Notes: generated by a model not told the origin, from the sequence alone. 64,000 nt of DNA from Diphasiastrum complanatum (GCA_029204225.1 CM055108.1:15898722-15962721), one strand, 5' to 3'. Counted from the stretch's first letter, positions 11,905 to 23,785 are shown. A program made the numbers and translations.

Positions 11905-12235
11905 GAGATGAGCACTAGGGAGAGCTAATAGAGATTACCAATGGCATGGGACATTGGCCATCATTGGAGGCTTGTACGGATGAGTGGTAGCATTGTGTTA
12001 TGGCAATTGAAAGATCTAGGGAGTTATAATGTTAGACTTATCAATTATGTACATTGGATGATGCAGAGGATGAGGAGCATTTTATTTTTAGATGCCCTAT
12101 TATAAAGAGAGGGAGATGTTTTTGCCTATATCGAGACTCACCGATGACACTTAATTCTATAATTACCTACAATGATGTGAGATGTGTGGCTTTGATGATT
12201 TGGGAGAGATGGCTTTGAGACGAGACATATGTGAG
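11905..12235 (+). pseudogene. Second LINE 3' fragment
   Basis: LAIERSREL, CTLDDAEDEEHFIFRCP and SIITYNDVRCVALMI repeat, with substitutions, the zinc-tail region of the minus-strand LINE at 1930-3350 (ESEEHFIFRCP ... LIAYEDPRCVALMV). Here it is on +. The frame is broken and only the last few hundred bases of the element are present. Confidence 0.75.
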
Positions 12236-12239
12236 AGAC

Positions 12240-12728
12240 ATGCATATGATCTACCCTAGCCTAGCATCTTCACATTTTTTTTTGGGTATAGACATAGATC
12301 CAATCAGGTTTCGAGAGTTGGGTTAGAGGATGAGACAAATATTCCAGCTGCTAATAGGTAGCAAGATAGATGACTATGTATCATTTAAAGGTATAGGCAT
12401 CTACTCAAAGAGTTGTTCATCGATGGTCTCATCCATCTTCAGAATAGGGACAACATCATTAGAGGCATATTACACATCCAGTACAATCCACCAACATCAC
12501 CTATTTCCTCAGAGTGTTGTCGGCTTGATAGTTTCTGTTACTGAAAGTTTTCATGATCTTTTGGACCAAATCATTATACCCAATATATTATATATCATGA
12601 CTTTGAGATTCTATTTAGAGTCTTTTTTCTAGATTATTATTTTATTTAGTTTAGATGTGTTGTCATGCCCTCCCAAAGTTAGTTACACACTGGAGATGTA
12701 TTACTATTGCCTTACCGTTTACCTTTGG
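12240..12728. other. No gene seen
   Basis: A 100-codon open frame (12330-12632) has no recognisable motif and no supporting splice or codon pattern. I treat the stretch as flank of the copia element inserted at 12734. Confidence 0.4.
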
Positions 12729-12733
12729 GTATA
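12729..12733. repeat. Target-site duplication GTATA (left)
   Basis: GTATA directly precedes the 5' LTR and is repeated at 18634-18638 directly after the 3' LTR. Confidence 0.9.
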
Positions 12734-13562
12734 TGTCAGAAATGGTGAACTCCTGCAACTTTGTCGTAGCACGAACAAAAAATAAAGGTCAAACGAGAAC
12801 AATTCGCGACAGTCAACGTCCCTTGACTCGAGCACGAATGATTCGCAAATCATTCGTGAATCTTAAACACACCTCCAGGACCGTAAACCGCAAAGGGACG
12901 CAAAACGAAAAACTACGAAAGAGACGAAAAGAACGAAAGCAAACGGGAGATTACAAAACAAACGAAGAGGAATCTTTCGCGCTGCCAGCTGGTAGCTCAA
13001 CGGGCTTGGAATCGTAGACCTCATGCCCAGCTGAAATGAATGGCAACGACGGAGACTAACTAGCTAGTTGATTAGCGTTAACTAGTCTTGTGATTCTATG
13101 TTTTAGCCATCTTGTAAACTCCACATTGTGGAGGTATAAACGATCCTCTTTGGATCATAAAAAACATGTGAAAAATAATCTGAATAGAGAGATCTGTAAG
13201 AGACACAGAGAGAGAGAGGTAGTGAGTAGAGCAGAAAAATACTAGAAACTATAGCTGTGCATGAAAGTCTGCCAACGAGTAGAACACAACGAAAGAGCAG
13301 AGTGTCATTCTGCCAACAAGCGAGACACTGACGATCTCACTCTAAAAACTAAACTGATAATACAGTCATTCTATTTTCGTGCATCTCCCTATCTTGTGTT
13401 GTCACTTGTCTTGATTGCTAGAATAGAATGTGTTCTGTGATGTGTAGTTGCATGTCTGGGATCCTGTAAACAGCTTCCGCGCGCAGAAAAAATTCAAAGA
13501 CACAAAATTGTTCGCGAATAAGAAGAAGAAGACGAAAATGAAACAGTCTCGCTTCTGTGACA
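12734..13562 (+). repeat. 5' LTR of copia element
   Basis: It pairs with 17811-18633. It contains a TATA-like gtataaacgatcc (about 13134), a CT/GA-rich tract near 13205 and several TCGCGA-type motifs (about 12799, 13511). Confidence 0.95.
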
Positions 13563-13574
13563 TGGTATCAGAAC
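13563..13574 (+). promoter_or_regulatory. Primer-binding site
   Basis: TGGTATCAGAAC immediately follows the 5' LTR and is complementary to the 3' end of plant initiator-Met tRNA, the usual copia primer. Confidence 0.9.
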
Positions 13575-13627
13575 GCACAGGTTGTCACTACTGACATTCT
13601 AGCAGTGATTCTACAAGACAACACAAT

Positions 13628-14893
13628 ATGGCTACAACAATCTAGACAAGAATAGCAATCAGTCTCGATGGTGCAAATTACAAAATCTGAAAATTCAAAA
13701 TCAAAACAATTCTGAAGGGCGAAGGCATCTAGTCTGTGACTGAGCTATCAGAGGTGCAGCCTCCAAAGGGAGACCCGAGGAGAGCTGAATGGATCAGAAA
13801 GGATGAGCCCGCAATGGTGATCATTGTTTCATCCATAACTGAGGATCTACTCATGCAGATTGAATACTGCGAAAGCAGCCATGCAGCATGGAAAAGATTA
13901 AAACAGAAGTATGAAGTGAGGACTGCATCTTCAGTCATGCACCTTCAGTTGTAGCCTCCAAAGGGAGACCCGAGGAGAGTTGAATGAATCAGAAAGGATG
14001 AGCGTGCAATGGCAATCATCGTTTTGTCCATAAATGAGGATCTACTCATGCAAATTGAAGACTGCAAAAGTAGCCATGCAACATGGGAAAGATTAAAACA
14101 GAAGTATGAAGTGAGGACTGCAGCTTCAGTCATGCTCCTTCACAATCAGCTGCAATCCATACGGTGGGATGGCAATTAGTTGGATCAGCACGTTGAGAAG
14201 ATTAGAATGATCTCCGCTCAACTCGCTGCATCAGGACAGGAGCACCAGGTCCCAGCACCACAGTAGTTGATGTACTTCATGAAGTCTCTACCGACGTCCT
14301 ATCCGCCGCTAAGAATGCTCATACTGAGTCTACCAGATATGACATTCGACAAAGCAGTTAGTCTTGTCGCTGATGAGAGACTGATGAGAGACGAAGGAGA
14401 GGGAAGCAATGATCAAGAGAAAGTTCTCTTCACGAAAGGAAAGAAGAAAAACAAAAGCAAGCCAAGATTCGAGAAGATGAAGTCCTCGAATCAGCAATCT
14501 TCTTCCTACGATCACTACCACAAACCACGCCATACAATCAACAAATGTTGGTTTAATCCAGCAATACCTTGCTTGCACTGCAAGAAGAAAGGGCATTCTG
14601 CATACGATTGCAGATTCAACCCAAAAAGAAAGAACAAAGCTGAAAAGGCAAACGTTGCAGAGTCATCGAAGGATGCAGAAAGAGGTGACGAAGCTTTCAC
14701 GATACTCGACGAAGCTTCAACAAGCTACTCTGAACATGACTACGATGTAGTCATTGATTCAGGAGCAATATCTCACATAACCTGCAACAAGAAGGTCTTG
14801 ATCGACTTTTGCAAACTCGAAAACAGTAGAGCAGTGATTCTAGGTGATGGGAGCAGACACGATGTCAAAGGCATCGGCACTCTACAGCTGTGA
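13628..14893 (+). pseudogene. copia gag and protease region with in-frame internal duplication
   Basis: Gag runs from about 13628. A 195-bp (65-codon) segment is tandemly repeated (13759-13953 and 13954-14148), both copies carrying PPKGDPRR...EDLLMQIE...LKQKYEVRTA. After it come a basic KGKKKNKSKPRFEK stretch, a zinc knuckle CLHCKKKGHSAYDC (C-x2-C-x4-H-x4-C, about 14570-14612) and the retropepsin site DVVIDSGAISHIT (Asp codon at 14756). Stops at about 13954, 13990, 14177, 14264 and 14891 break the frame. The duplication keeps the reading frame, so it could predate the stops. Confidence 0.85.
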
Positions 14894-17808
14894 ACACTGT
14901 CAGGCCAAGCGGAGCTACCAGGAGCACTTTATGTGCCCTCACTCAAAAAAGATCTGCTATTTGTCTCCATGATGGCAGATTTAGGCATTCGAGTTTTGTT
15001 CGACGGCAACACTTGTCGTATGATCGAGAAGACGACAAATAAGTTGTTGACGGTTGGATGTAGAGAAGGAAAAATCGACCAGGCTAAAATGATCAGCAAC
15101 TCTGAAAGCGTATTAAATGCTTCAAAAAATGAAGATCAACTCTGGCATAGGAGAATGTATCATTTGAACATGTGGAGCTTGTATGACATGAGCAGAAAAG
15201 ACATTGTCATAGGTCTCAAGATTTCAAAGTCCGAAACTGAGTTCTGCAAATAGAAAGGCAAGCAGCATTGGAATCCATTCACGCATGAGGGAAGAAGAGC
15301 CAAGGAAGTTCTTGAGTTCGATTTCTGTGGACCAATGAAGATGGATTCGCTCTCAGGTTCGAGATACTTTCTGATATTCATAGATGATTATATTTGGATG
15401 ACCACGATCTACTACTTGGAGAAGAAATCCGAAGTGTTTGATTCCTTCAAGAAGTTCATGGCATTTGCAGAGCGACACACCTCGAAAATGATACAGATCC
15501 TTAGATCTGACAACGGAGGTGAATACAAAAGCACAGAATTCTCAAGATTCTACGAAGCACAGGGGATAGAACACCAGTTCACTCCTGCATACACACTAGA
15601 ATACAACGGTGTGGCAGAAAGAAGAAACAAAATGCTAGTCAAAGAAGCCATATGCATGATGGCACAGGCTCAATTTCCAGGTCAATTCTGGGCTGAGGCA
15701 ATAGCTGCAACTATACACTTGTAGAACAGATCTACAACGACAACGCTGGAAAACAAAACACCATACAAAATGTGGACAAGCAGAAAGCCTGATCTGTAAT
15801 ACGTACATGTGTTTGGATGTGCAGCATACAAGCACATTTATAGAGAAAAAAGAAGCAAGCTCGATGTCAAATCTGAACAAACAATCATGGTCAGCTACTC
15901 GAACGGAACACATGTGTACATGCTCTAGGTTGTTTTGAGCAGAGATGTGAAGTTCGATGAGTCCACATTCCCTGGACTGAAAGACGAAAGAGGCCATGAG
16001 ATCTTCAGATTGATGCCTATTCAAGAGGGAGATCAAGGACAGACATCAAATTAGAATGCAGAGCCGCAGACTCCAGAGCAACAGGAAGCAGAGGACCAAC
16101 CCCACAAACAAAAAACCTTTGAGCAGTGACGGTCAACAAGACAAAGAAGACCTCTAGACCGCTACTCTGACAATCTTCAATGGAGCAAAGACATGCAGTT
16201 TGAATATTTCAGCTTCACAGAAGAGCCAGCAACATATCAAGAAGCTATCCAAAGTCTAGAGGGAGAATTCTGGAAGCAGGCAATGTCAAAAGAGATTGAG
16301 TCGATGAGACAAAACAAGGCATGGACATTAGAGCCACTGCCAAAAAACAAAAAAATAGTCGAATGCAAATGGGTATACAAGAAAAAGATGAAATCAGATG
16401 GCACCATTGGCCGCTAAACCAAGGCTTGTCGCGAAGGGCTACACATAGAGATATGGTGTTGATTATTTCTACACATATTCGCCCATGGTCAAGATGACAA
16501 GCATATGGCTACTCCTTGCATATGCCACACAGTACAATCTGGAAATTCACCAGATTCACGTGAAAATAGTCTTTCTCCATGGAGATCTAGAAGAGGAAAT
16601 CTTCATGAAGCAACCTGAAGGCTATGAAGATCCCGACATCAGACAATATGTCTGTCGATTGTAGAGATGCATCTATGGTCTAAAACAGGCATGAGAGCCT
16701 GGTATAAAAAGCTTGATGGTCTTCTGAAGTCTCTAGACTTCAATCCTACTCAACCAGACTGCAATGTCTACATTAAAAGAGTAGGAAAGGATTTTGTGAT
16801 ACTGACCATTTTCATGGATGATTCTCTGATGATAGGAAATTCCTTGATGTTGATTAACGACACGAAGAGTCAGATTTCTGAAAGCTATGAAATCACAGAT
16901 CTCGGAGAAGCAATAAAATGCCTAGGGTTGGAGATTAGAAGAGATCGAACAAAGGGAAAAATGCACTTGAGTCAGTCAGAATATGCCAGAAAGGTGCTAA
17001 AGCAGTACCACATGATGGGCTGCAAAGAAAAGGCCACATCAATGATAGCTGGAGCCAAGCTCACGAAGCAGGATTGCCCAAAAACAGAAGAAGAAGAGCA
17101 GAGGATGGCAGGTATACCCTACCAGAACTTAATCTATAGTTTGATGTACTTGACAATTTGTACCAGACCCGATCTGGCTTTCTCTGTTTATGCCTTGAGC
17201 CAATTCTCTTCCAATCCTGGCATGGCACATTGGCAAATGGCAAAACGAATCCTACAGTATCTGCAGAGTACCCATAATATTGGATTAACCTACAGAGCTG
17301 AAAATGAAGAACAAGGATTTGAACTGCATCATTGTAGTGATGCAAGCTGGGCAAGCTGGAAAGATGACAGCAAGTCCATTATTGGAGGATGTACAATAGC
17401 GTGTAGAGCTGCAATCAGCTGGATATGCAAAAGGAAAGCCTTGGTGGCTCAATCCTCTTGCGAAGCTGAATGTATCGCAGCTTCAAAGGTTGCGAATGAG
17501 GTAGTGTGGCTACAGAAGATGCTGGAGGCAATCGGGATACCACGAGAGGGGCCAAGCACGATGATGATGGACTCTCAAAGTGCCAGCTATCTATCCCATG
17601 ATCATGTCTTCCATTCAAAGACAAAGCACATACCTCTAAAGTACCATCACATTCGAGATTTGATCTCGAAAGGAGAGCTCCAAGTCCAGTATATAAAATC
17701 AGAAAATATGATTTCAGATCTGCTCATGAAACAGCTCGACAAGCCACTCTTTGCCAAGCAAAGAAGGGCAATTGGATTAAACGTACAAAGCTGCAAGGTT
17801 CAAGAGGG
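14894..17808 (+). pseudogene. copia pol: integrase, reverse transcriptase, RNase H
   Basis: The pre-integrase segment LWHRRMYHLNMWSLYDMS is followed by integrase with acidic positions in LEFDFCGPM, RSDNGGEY and NGVAERRNKML. RT begins at about 16210 (EFWKQAMSKEIESM, WTLEPLPKNKK, KWVYKKKMKSDG) and is broken by frameshifts at 16418-16670. The catalytic box is FMDD (16811-16822), followed by ITDLGEAIKCLGLEI. RNase H holds SDASWASWKDDSKS, SSCEAECIA and KTKHIPLKYHHIRDL. Stops at about 14891, 15251, 15722 and 16416 and the mid-RT frameshifts make this copy inactive. The last 425-codon open stretch (16667-17944) runs past pol into the 3' LTR. Confidence 0.9.
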
Positions 17809-17810
17809 AG

Positions 17811-18633
17811 TGTCAGAAATGGTGAACTCTTGCAACTTTGTCGTAGCACAAACAAGAAATGAAGGTCGAACAAGAACAATTCGTGACAGTCAACGTCCCT
17901 TGACTCGAAGCACGAACGATTCGCGAATCATTTGTGAATCATAAACACACCTCCAGGACCGCAAACCACAAAGGGACGCAAAACGAAAAAGTACGAAAGA
18001 GACGAAAAGAACGAAAGCATACGGGAGATTACGAAACAAACGAACAGAAATCTTTCGCACTGCCACCTGGAAGCTCAACGGGCTTGGAGTCGTAGACCTC
18101 ACACCCAGCTGAAACGAATGGCAACGACGGAGATTAACTAACTAGTTGATTAGCGTTAACTAGTCTTGTGATTCTACGTTTTAGCCATCTTGTAAACTCC
18201 ACACTGTGGAGGTATAAACGATCCTCTCTAGATCATAAAAAACATGTGGAAAATAATCTAAATAGAGAGATTTGTAAGAGACAGAGAGAGAGAGAGGTAG
18301 CGAGTAGAGCTAAAAAATACTAGAAACTATAGCTGTGCATGAAAGTCTGCCAACGAGCAGAACACAACGAAAGAGCAGAGTGTCATTCCACCAACGAGCG
18401 AGACACTGACGATCTCGCTCTAAAAACTAAACTGATAATACAGTCACTCTATTTTTGTGCATCTCCCTGTCTTGTGCTGTCACTTGTCTTTATTGCTAGA
18501 ATGTGTTCTGTGATGTGTAGTCGCATGTTTGGGATCCTGTAAACAGCTTCCGCGCAGAGAGAAAATTCAAAGACAAAATCATTCGCGAATAAGAAGAAGA
18601 AGACAAAAACGAAACAGTCTCACTTCCGCAACA
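17811..18633 (+). repeat. 3' LTR of copia element
   Basis: Copy of 12734-13562 with scattered substitutions and small indels; it is followed by GTATA (18634-18638). Confidence 0.95.
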
Positions 18634-18638
18634 GTATA

Positions 18639-19386
18639 GACACGGCATTAATTAAGATTTGATTCCCTCTCTCTCTCTCTCTCTGAACTCACATTATCTC
18701 CCCCGCGCTCTCTCTCTATTGCGAAAGTTCCAGACCTCTCTTTCAAGAAATTTCTTCAACGTTTCTCTTTCTAGAAATTTCGTCAACTTCAACTTGCACA
18801 TCTGCTCGTCGTCCGCCCATCAAATGCATGTCATTGAAGTTTTAGGGCATACGTGGCCAATGAAAACATTGGAATCACGTTTTATCTAGCAATGCTCATA
18901 TTTTCATAACTAGGAAAATATTGGTGTGGCATATCACTTTAGACCTGGAAATTATTGGCCTGGTATGTCTTCTCTCGTCCCTCATTGTGTCACTCAACTT
19001 CTTCCCAAAGCTGTCGGCCTTTTGCAATACACCACAGCTAGTTTTTGGTGATTTATAACTCTTAAACCTGATGCTGATGTGTTAAACATTCCCCAAAAAA
19101 ACTCGATCTTTTGGTGTTTTCAAGAGGAAGACTTCCAGTAGCTGTGTAGAGCCATCTTTTAAAACTGCCACTCTTCGTGAATAGAGTATGAACTCTGCCA
19201 GAAACTTGATTTTGGCAAGGCAATCTGAGACTTTTGCTATTGCAACAAATTGTAGTTATTCTTCAATCAGAATTTTAACATCTAATCTCTTTCACTTGAT
19301 TTTAGACTTAGGCTCCTGCATGCTGCACCATCGAGCTTTTATGACATGTAATGACCTAGTTCATATGCACTTGGCTTCACAAGCTA
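18639..19386. other. Flank of copia; short CT-rich tract, no gene seen
   Basis: A (CT)n tract sits at about 18667-18683. Open frames at 18659 and 19188 show no family motif. Part could be intron of the GTPase remnant that follows. Confidence 0.4.
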
Positions 19387-19975
19387 ACACGCAGACGTGA
19401 AGACTTGATTTACAATACACCAGATGGTCACATGAGACGTGATATTCGACAAGGTGCAGCTAAACTAGGGGATCTGAAGTTTATAATTTTGGATACCGCA
19501 GGCTTGGAAACAACAGCGGAGCCCAATTGTATTTTATCAAGAACAACAGCAGGACTGACAACAGCTGTCTACCAAAACTGCATACAGTACTTTTCTTAGT
19601 CGATGTGAGATACCTCTTTTGTATGCATCTGCTCTTTAATCTGGCTGTATGTTTAGTTCCTCTGCCATGTCATAAATATTCCTAAACTTTCTACAATATG
19701 TAGTTGTTTACTTTCTTGTACTTGTTTGAGCTAGAAATTTCTTCAATGAATGTCCAAGAAGTTGTCCCATTTCCAAGCTGATCCCTGATCCCTATGTGCT
19801 GCAGAGCTGGTATACAGCCACTTGATGCGGCAGTTGGAAAATGGCTTCGAAGGTATGCAAAATCATTGCTCAGTCTTAGAAGCTATACACACTGATCCTA
19901 GCGGCAGACTTTTGGCAGTCAAGGGGGAGGCAGTTTCTGCTCAAACTAGTGAAGGGATTCGGGAAGGGCCTCCGG
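19387..19975 (+). pseudogene. Der/EngA-type GTPase fragment (organellar ribosome-assembly family)
   Basis: From about 19395 the translation reads YNTPDGHMRRDIRQGAAKLG, then IILDTAGLETTAEPN and ILSRTTAGLTTAV. This corresponds to the switch I to G3 (DxxG as DTAG) region of the first G domain of plant Der GTPases. About 19580 the frame must shift by one base to continue VLFLVDVR. A second piece at 19803-19852 reads AGIQPLDAAVGKWLRR and ends at a donor-like GTATGC. A third, at about 19900-19960, reads GEAVSAQTSEGIRE, resembling the SAETGEG segment (G5 side). P-loop and NKxD exons are not seen. The colinear exons suggest a genomic gene fragment rather than a processed copy. The plant protein is expected in chloroplast or mitochondria; that is family knowledge. 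Confidence 0.75.
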
Positions 19976-20374
19976 CCGTGGGCGGTAGCCCGAGACAGCC
20001 AGCCATTCCCACGGCGGAATTATTATTATTATTTATTTTTAATTGTTTTTTTTTATATGCACCTTTTGCGCATTACATGCACCTTTCACATCTTGGAAAC
20101 TACATGTAAAAAAAATTGGAAAAGAAAAACAGAACGCAAAGGAATTACTATGAGGCACCTCTTTTTTCCTCATAAAAAAGCAAAATATGATTTTACACCG
20201 GTGGAATTAATTGAGCATATAAAACGGTCACGTGCTCATACCACTCCCTAAATAGATTAAATGAATGATAATGGGCTCTCCCACCTCTATATACATAGTA
20301 GTACAAGTGGGTTCCACATTAAGCCACACTTAGATGTGTGATGAGGTAGCTTGAGATGTTGACACGTGGAAAGG

Positions 20375-20660
20375 GCTTTGATACCATGTTAAAGATCATA
20401 GCATTGGACCATGTATTTAACTCGTTAGGGAAAGAGGGCAGAGGGAATGCACAATGCTTTTATTAAGCATTGCGCAATATTACGACAAACATGAAGTTAC
20501 AAAGAGGAACATGTCTCCCCACATCTAGTCCATTGGTATCCCTTCCTTGTATAAAAGATGAGAGGAGACCACAACCATTGCTTCATCGCTGATAAAGGAG
20601 GCTTCATTATGGTCCTTCATCATTGATTGAGGAGCTGTTATTTTTTTTGCTGACAGAAGG
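20375..20660 (-). mobile_element. Possible minus-strand LTR fragment with primer site
   Basis: gctttgatacca (20375-20386) is the reverse complement of TGGTATCAAAGC, an initiator-Met-type primer site. It is followed on + by tgttaaag, which would be the reverse complement of an LTR ending in ACA. No gag follows toward lower coordinates and no partner LTR was found. The neighbouring stretches 19976-20374 and 20661-21270 show no gene. Confidence 0.35.
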
Positions 20661-21369
20661 AACATCTGAATACCTCAATATTTTTGTAAATGAAGGAGAC
20701 ATCACATAATGCTCTACCACTTCCATCGCCACTAAAGAAATATTTGAAAACAATTTCCATTTGAAAGATGGGCGACCTGTTTTTGCCTTCTATTGCAACC
20801 AGAAAAGCCATGTGTGAAAATTTTGTTGATCTATCATTCACAATGAGTGATTGAGTGTGTTGTTTCTGCCATCCTCGCTGATAGAGAAGCCATTCAAAGA
20901 GAGTCACAATTATGAGTATCACTGAGAGAAAAACCATTACTTCCAGAATGGAGGGAATGATCCATCACTGAGCCTACTGAGAATTCAAAGAGAGCCAAGA
21001 GGTCAAAAGTGTGTCCCATCCCATCACTGCTACAGAGAGAGTGCTTACGCAATCTGGTCCTGCCTTCCATCGTTGTCCGTAAGCAGTTCGTTGATCCATC
21101 GTTCACAAGGGATAAGTGGATGACTTGTCCCTGCATTCCATCGCACTTCAAAGAGGCACCCCCGTTCTGCCGACCACCTAACCGTGGACGCACTCGGGCT
21201 TACATTGTGGGCAGCACCTTGCACAACAATTGTCTTGATGAACCCCAAACCATGGCCATTTCTGTGAGATCCGCATAGCTGACCGGCCAGTCAATTTCAC
21301 ATGTAGCGCAGGCATCCCAAAGGAACCGAGAACCACGACTTAGCTTCCCAGCCTTCAACTCTTGTTGCC

Positions 21370-21650
21370 CAAACCCACTTGACATACAAGCAGCCAACTC
21401 GCCAACAACGATCAGACTTAACCAACTTCAAGTTCCGAAACCAACATTGAGATCCAACCTAGTGCCATGCCAGTCCTGGGGTCCCAATGTGGGTGACTTC
21501 CCTCCAAGCAATCCACCCGACATACATCAAACTTAACTAACTCGAAGCTTCGTTACAAACGAGTAACATCCATCCCAAGCAAGTCATCTGACTTACATCA
21601 GACTTAACCAACTAAAAGCTTTGTCACGAGCACTAGAAGCCAACCTGGTG
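21370..21650. repeat. Imperfect direct repeats
   Basis: A segment like (t/c)gacataca(t)ca(g/a)actta..aact.aa.gcttcgt occurs around 21379, 21519 and 21589 with changing spacers, together with repeated 'agccaacctggtgccat'-type text at about 21448 and 21630. No coding function is seen. Confidence 0.5.
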
Positions 21651-21763
21651 CCATATACCTCTCATTTTCTTCATTCTATCTCTCATTTTCTTGTCATTCT
21701 TAGGTTTACCTCGCAATCTCTACATTCTCTCCGATCTCAGCTACGTACTCGTATTTTTGACTA

Positions 21764-23108
21764 ATGGCTACACATAATCAGAGACCAAGAGGAACCATTG
21801 ATTGAATCAATATTTGCAATGAAAAAAATGCAGAAAATCAATGGATACCAAGAATCTATCAAAAATATCAATGGATCTTGATGCCTCCCTCTGCAAAAGG
21901 CTGATTCCGAAAAAGAAAAAGATCGGATAACATATATAGAAGCTCTTGGAAAGGCAGGATAATGGATTTTAAAGTATCACTTGCCGGTCAATCTATCACA
22001 GAAGTTTTAGTTCAGCATGCTTATCTTCACAATGAGCTCAACATTCATGATCTGAATCCAAATGATAGAAGGAAATGCAATTGTAAGTTTTCATATTCAA
22101 TTTCTTTAGATTTAGCATTTTCTTTAAATTATATTTTTCTTGAGATGTTTTTGTTGGTTTTGCAGATTTGTATCCATCAAATTTCTTTGAATGGCAATCA
22201 GTTCAATCAATTGCAGGAATAATCGATGTCATACATTCGGATATCGGTATTTTACAATATAAAGGTCTTTTTCCAAAATCATTTTTAGAGTCAAGAGTTT
22301 TTTTTTATAATCACATCTATTTTCCTGATAAAAATGGTTTAGTTGGTAGATTAGAGCCCTATCCTCTACCAGATTTTTCGAGTGAGGAATGGATTTCTCC
22401 TGATGCAGCAATTTCAGAAAGTTTTTGATCTAGGCTATATATTGATATTCAGAGTATATTAAAATGTAGCACTGGATCAAAGAATAATAGATTAAGTTGG
22501 TATCTACCTCTTACTATTTTTGTTGATTTTTTTTCCAAATGCAATGTTCGGAGAACGCAAACAATGTTTATTTATAAGGACTTGAGTGCTGATATAATCG
22601 CCGAATTGTTGGATGATGGTTGCGATACAAAACAAAAACAGCAAGTTGAGTGCAGAGTATGTTACTCATCCATGACATTTAGATATCACATCGAAAAACA
22701 AATGCTCACTTTGCTGCTGTATTATAGAAGATGGATTAAATGCAAAAATGTTTGGAAGCCACTTGATCAAGATTTTGGTATAAACCCTCAAGAGCCACTT
22801 CAGATAACAGTGAATAGAAATGACAACATTCTTGCAATGGTTGAGGTCGAGGAAGATTGGTGTCTCAATCACATTCGATTAGAACTAGACATGTTGCAAT
22901 TCGATCTACCTCAGTATTGTCAATTTCGATTGAATGGTGCAAAGGTACGTTATGCCATATACAAATATTCTTTTTTTTCTATTTCTAAGTGAATCGGTTT
23001 CATAAAATATATAACTAAAACATTTCTCTTGTGCAGGTAAGAGTAAGGCAGGAAGAGCATATAAAATGCAAAGACATTGGAACATCCATCGAAATTGAAG
23101 ATCCATAG
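21764..23108 (+). pseudogene. Spliced gene of unknown family, first gene of the odd cluster
   Basis: Three exons join in frame: 21764-22082, 22166-22944 and 23037-23108 (stop TAG), with canonical GTAAGT/CAG and GTACGT/CAG introns of 83 and 92 bases. The product would be about 389 residues. The frame is kept throughout but carries three TGA codons (21803-21805, 21902-21904, 22426-22428), each where CGA (Arg) is plausible. Features: a basic start (NQRPRG; FRKRKRS), a middle with FFEWQSVQSIAGIIDVIHSD and LEPYPLPDF, a Cys pair in ECRVC, and a C-terminal stretch from MVEVEEDWCLNHIRLELD to KDIGTSIEIED that alternates like a beta-grasp fold. I do not recognise the family. The start was chosen because frame and coding character extend up to it; the ATG at 21962 is the alternative. 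Confidence 0.6.
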
Positions 23109-23279
23109 ATTATGAACTATGGAATTTTGTATTATGTAATACAATTTTTTGTATACATCATTTTTGAAAATATATGAACCACTTTTTTCTATGAGGCTCT
23201 TTCATTTCTATGATCTCCATTTCCATGGTGCAAAACACAATGTAATTGCAACTAGATAATATGAGTTTTTGATAGCAAG

Positions 23280-23345
23280 ATTCATTGTCTCCTGCAGGAA
23301 ATGCAATATCTCCATTGGGGAGATCTTCAGTCACTTGAACTCTAG
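23280..23345 (-). repeat. Diverged duplicate of the last protease exon
   Basis: About 60 bases (tctcctgca(g)gaaatgca and tctccattggggagatctt) repeat 23886-23948, the final exon of the Ulp1-like gene, at about 85% by eye. Translated on - it gives SPMEILHF against SPMEIMHF. The rest of 23109-23785 has no gene I can support. Confidence 0.7.
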
Positions 23346-23785
23346 TGATCACTACAATCGACGCTTGCCCTTGTTGATGTCTCGTATATATCGGTGGTAT
23401 TTTTGGTCTTCATTGCCTTGGTCTGTATTGTCTTTGTCTTGGCATATTTGGATATGTTCAAAAGATGAACTGATGAAAGCTTTGTTGTAACAAATCTAAG
23501 TTTGTCGCATGTTTGGATTGGTTGTGGCAAAGGTTCAATCAAATCATCATTCTGAACTTATCCAAAAAAAAAACATGGTAAAGGCAAGGCAAACCAAGGC
23601 TATGAAAAACAAACATGTCGAAAAACCGTAGAAATTGATGATGAATGAATCATAACCTGAATTAATAATAGAAAAAAAAAAAAACGAGTAAGAACAACCA
23701 TAGAAAAACTGTAAGTATATTTCTATTAAAAATTTTCTGTACATGTGTCTCATCCACATCAAGTGAGACGAATATTTAAACAGAA

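Larger units (their letters stand above)
12734..18633 (+). mobile_element. Complete Ty1/copia retrotransposon with two LTRs and TSD
   Basis: Two long terminal repeats (12734-13562, 17811-18633) begin TGTCAGAAATGGTGAACTC and end in ACA, flanked by the 5-bp duplication GTATA. The internal region holds a primer site, gag, protease, integrase, RT and RNase H in copia order. A polypurine tract caagagggag (17801-17810) precedes the 3' LTR. Stops interrupt gag and pol at many places, so this copy could move only with help from another. The LTRs remain highly similar, including large identical blocks, which indicates a comparatively recent insertion relative to the other elements here. Confidence 0.95.

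Noticed and set aside
12330-12632. 100-codon ORF before the copia element
   Set aside because: No family motif, biased text and no splice context.
18339-18542. 67-codon ORF in the 3' LTR
   Set aside because: It lies entirely in LTR sequence; the same text occurs, with changes, in the 5' LTR.
21009-21278. 89-codon ORF with Cys/Pro-rich text at 21.0 kb
   Set aside because: Overlapping frames on both strands are equally open and no domain is recognisable.
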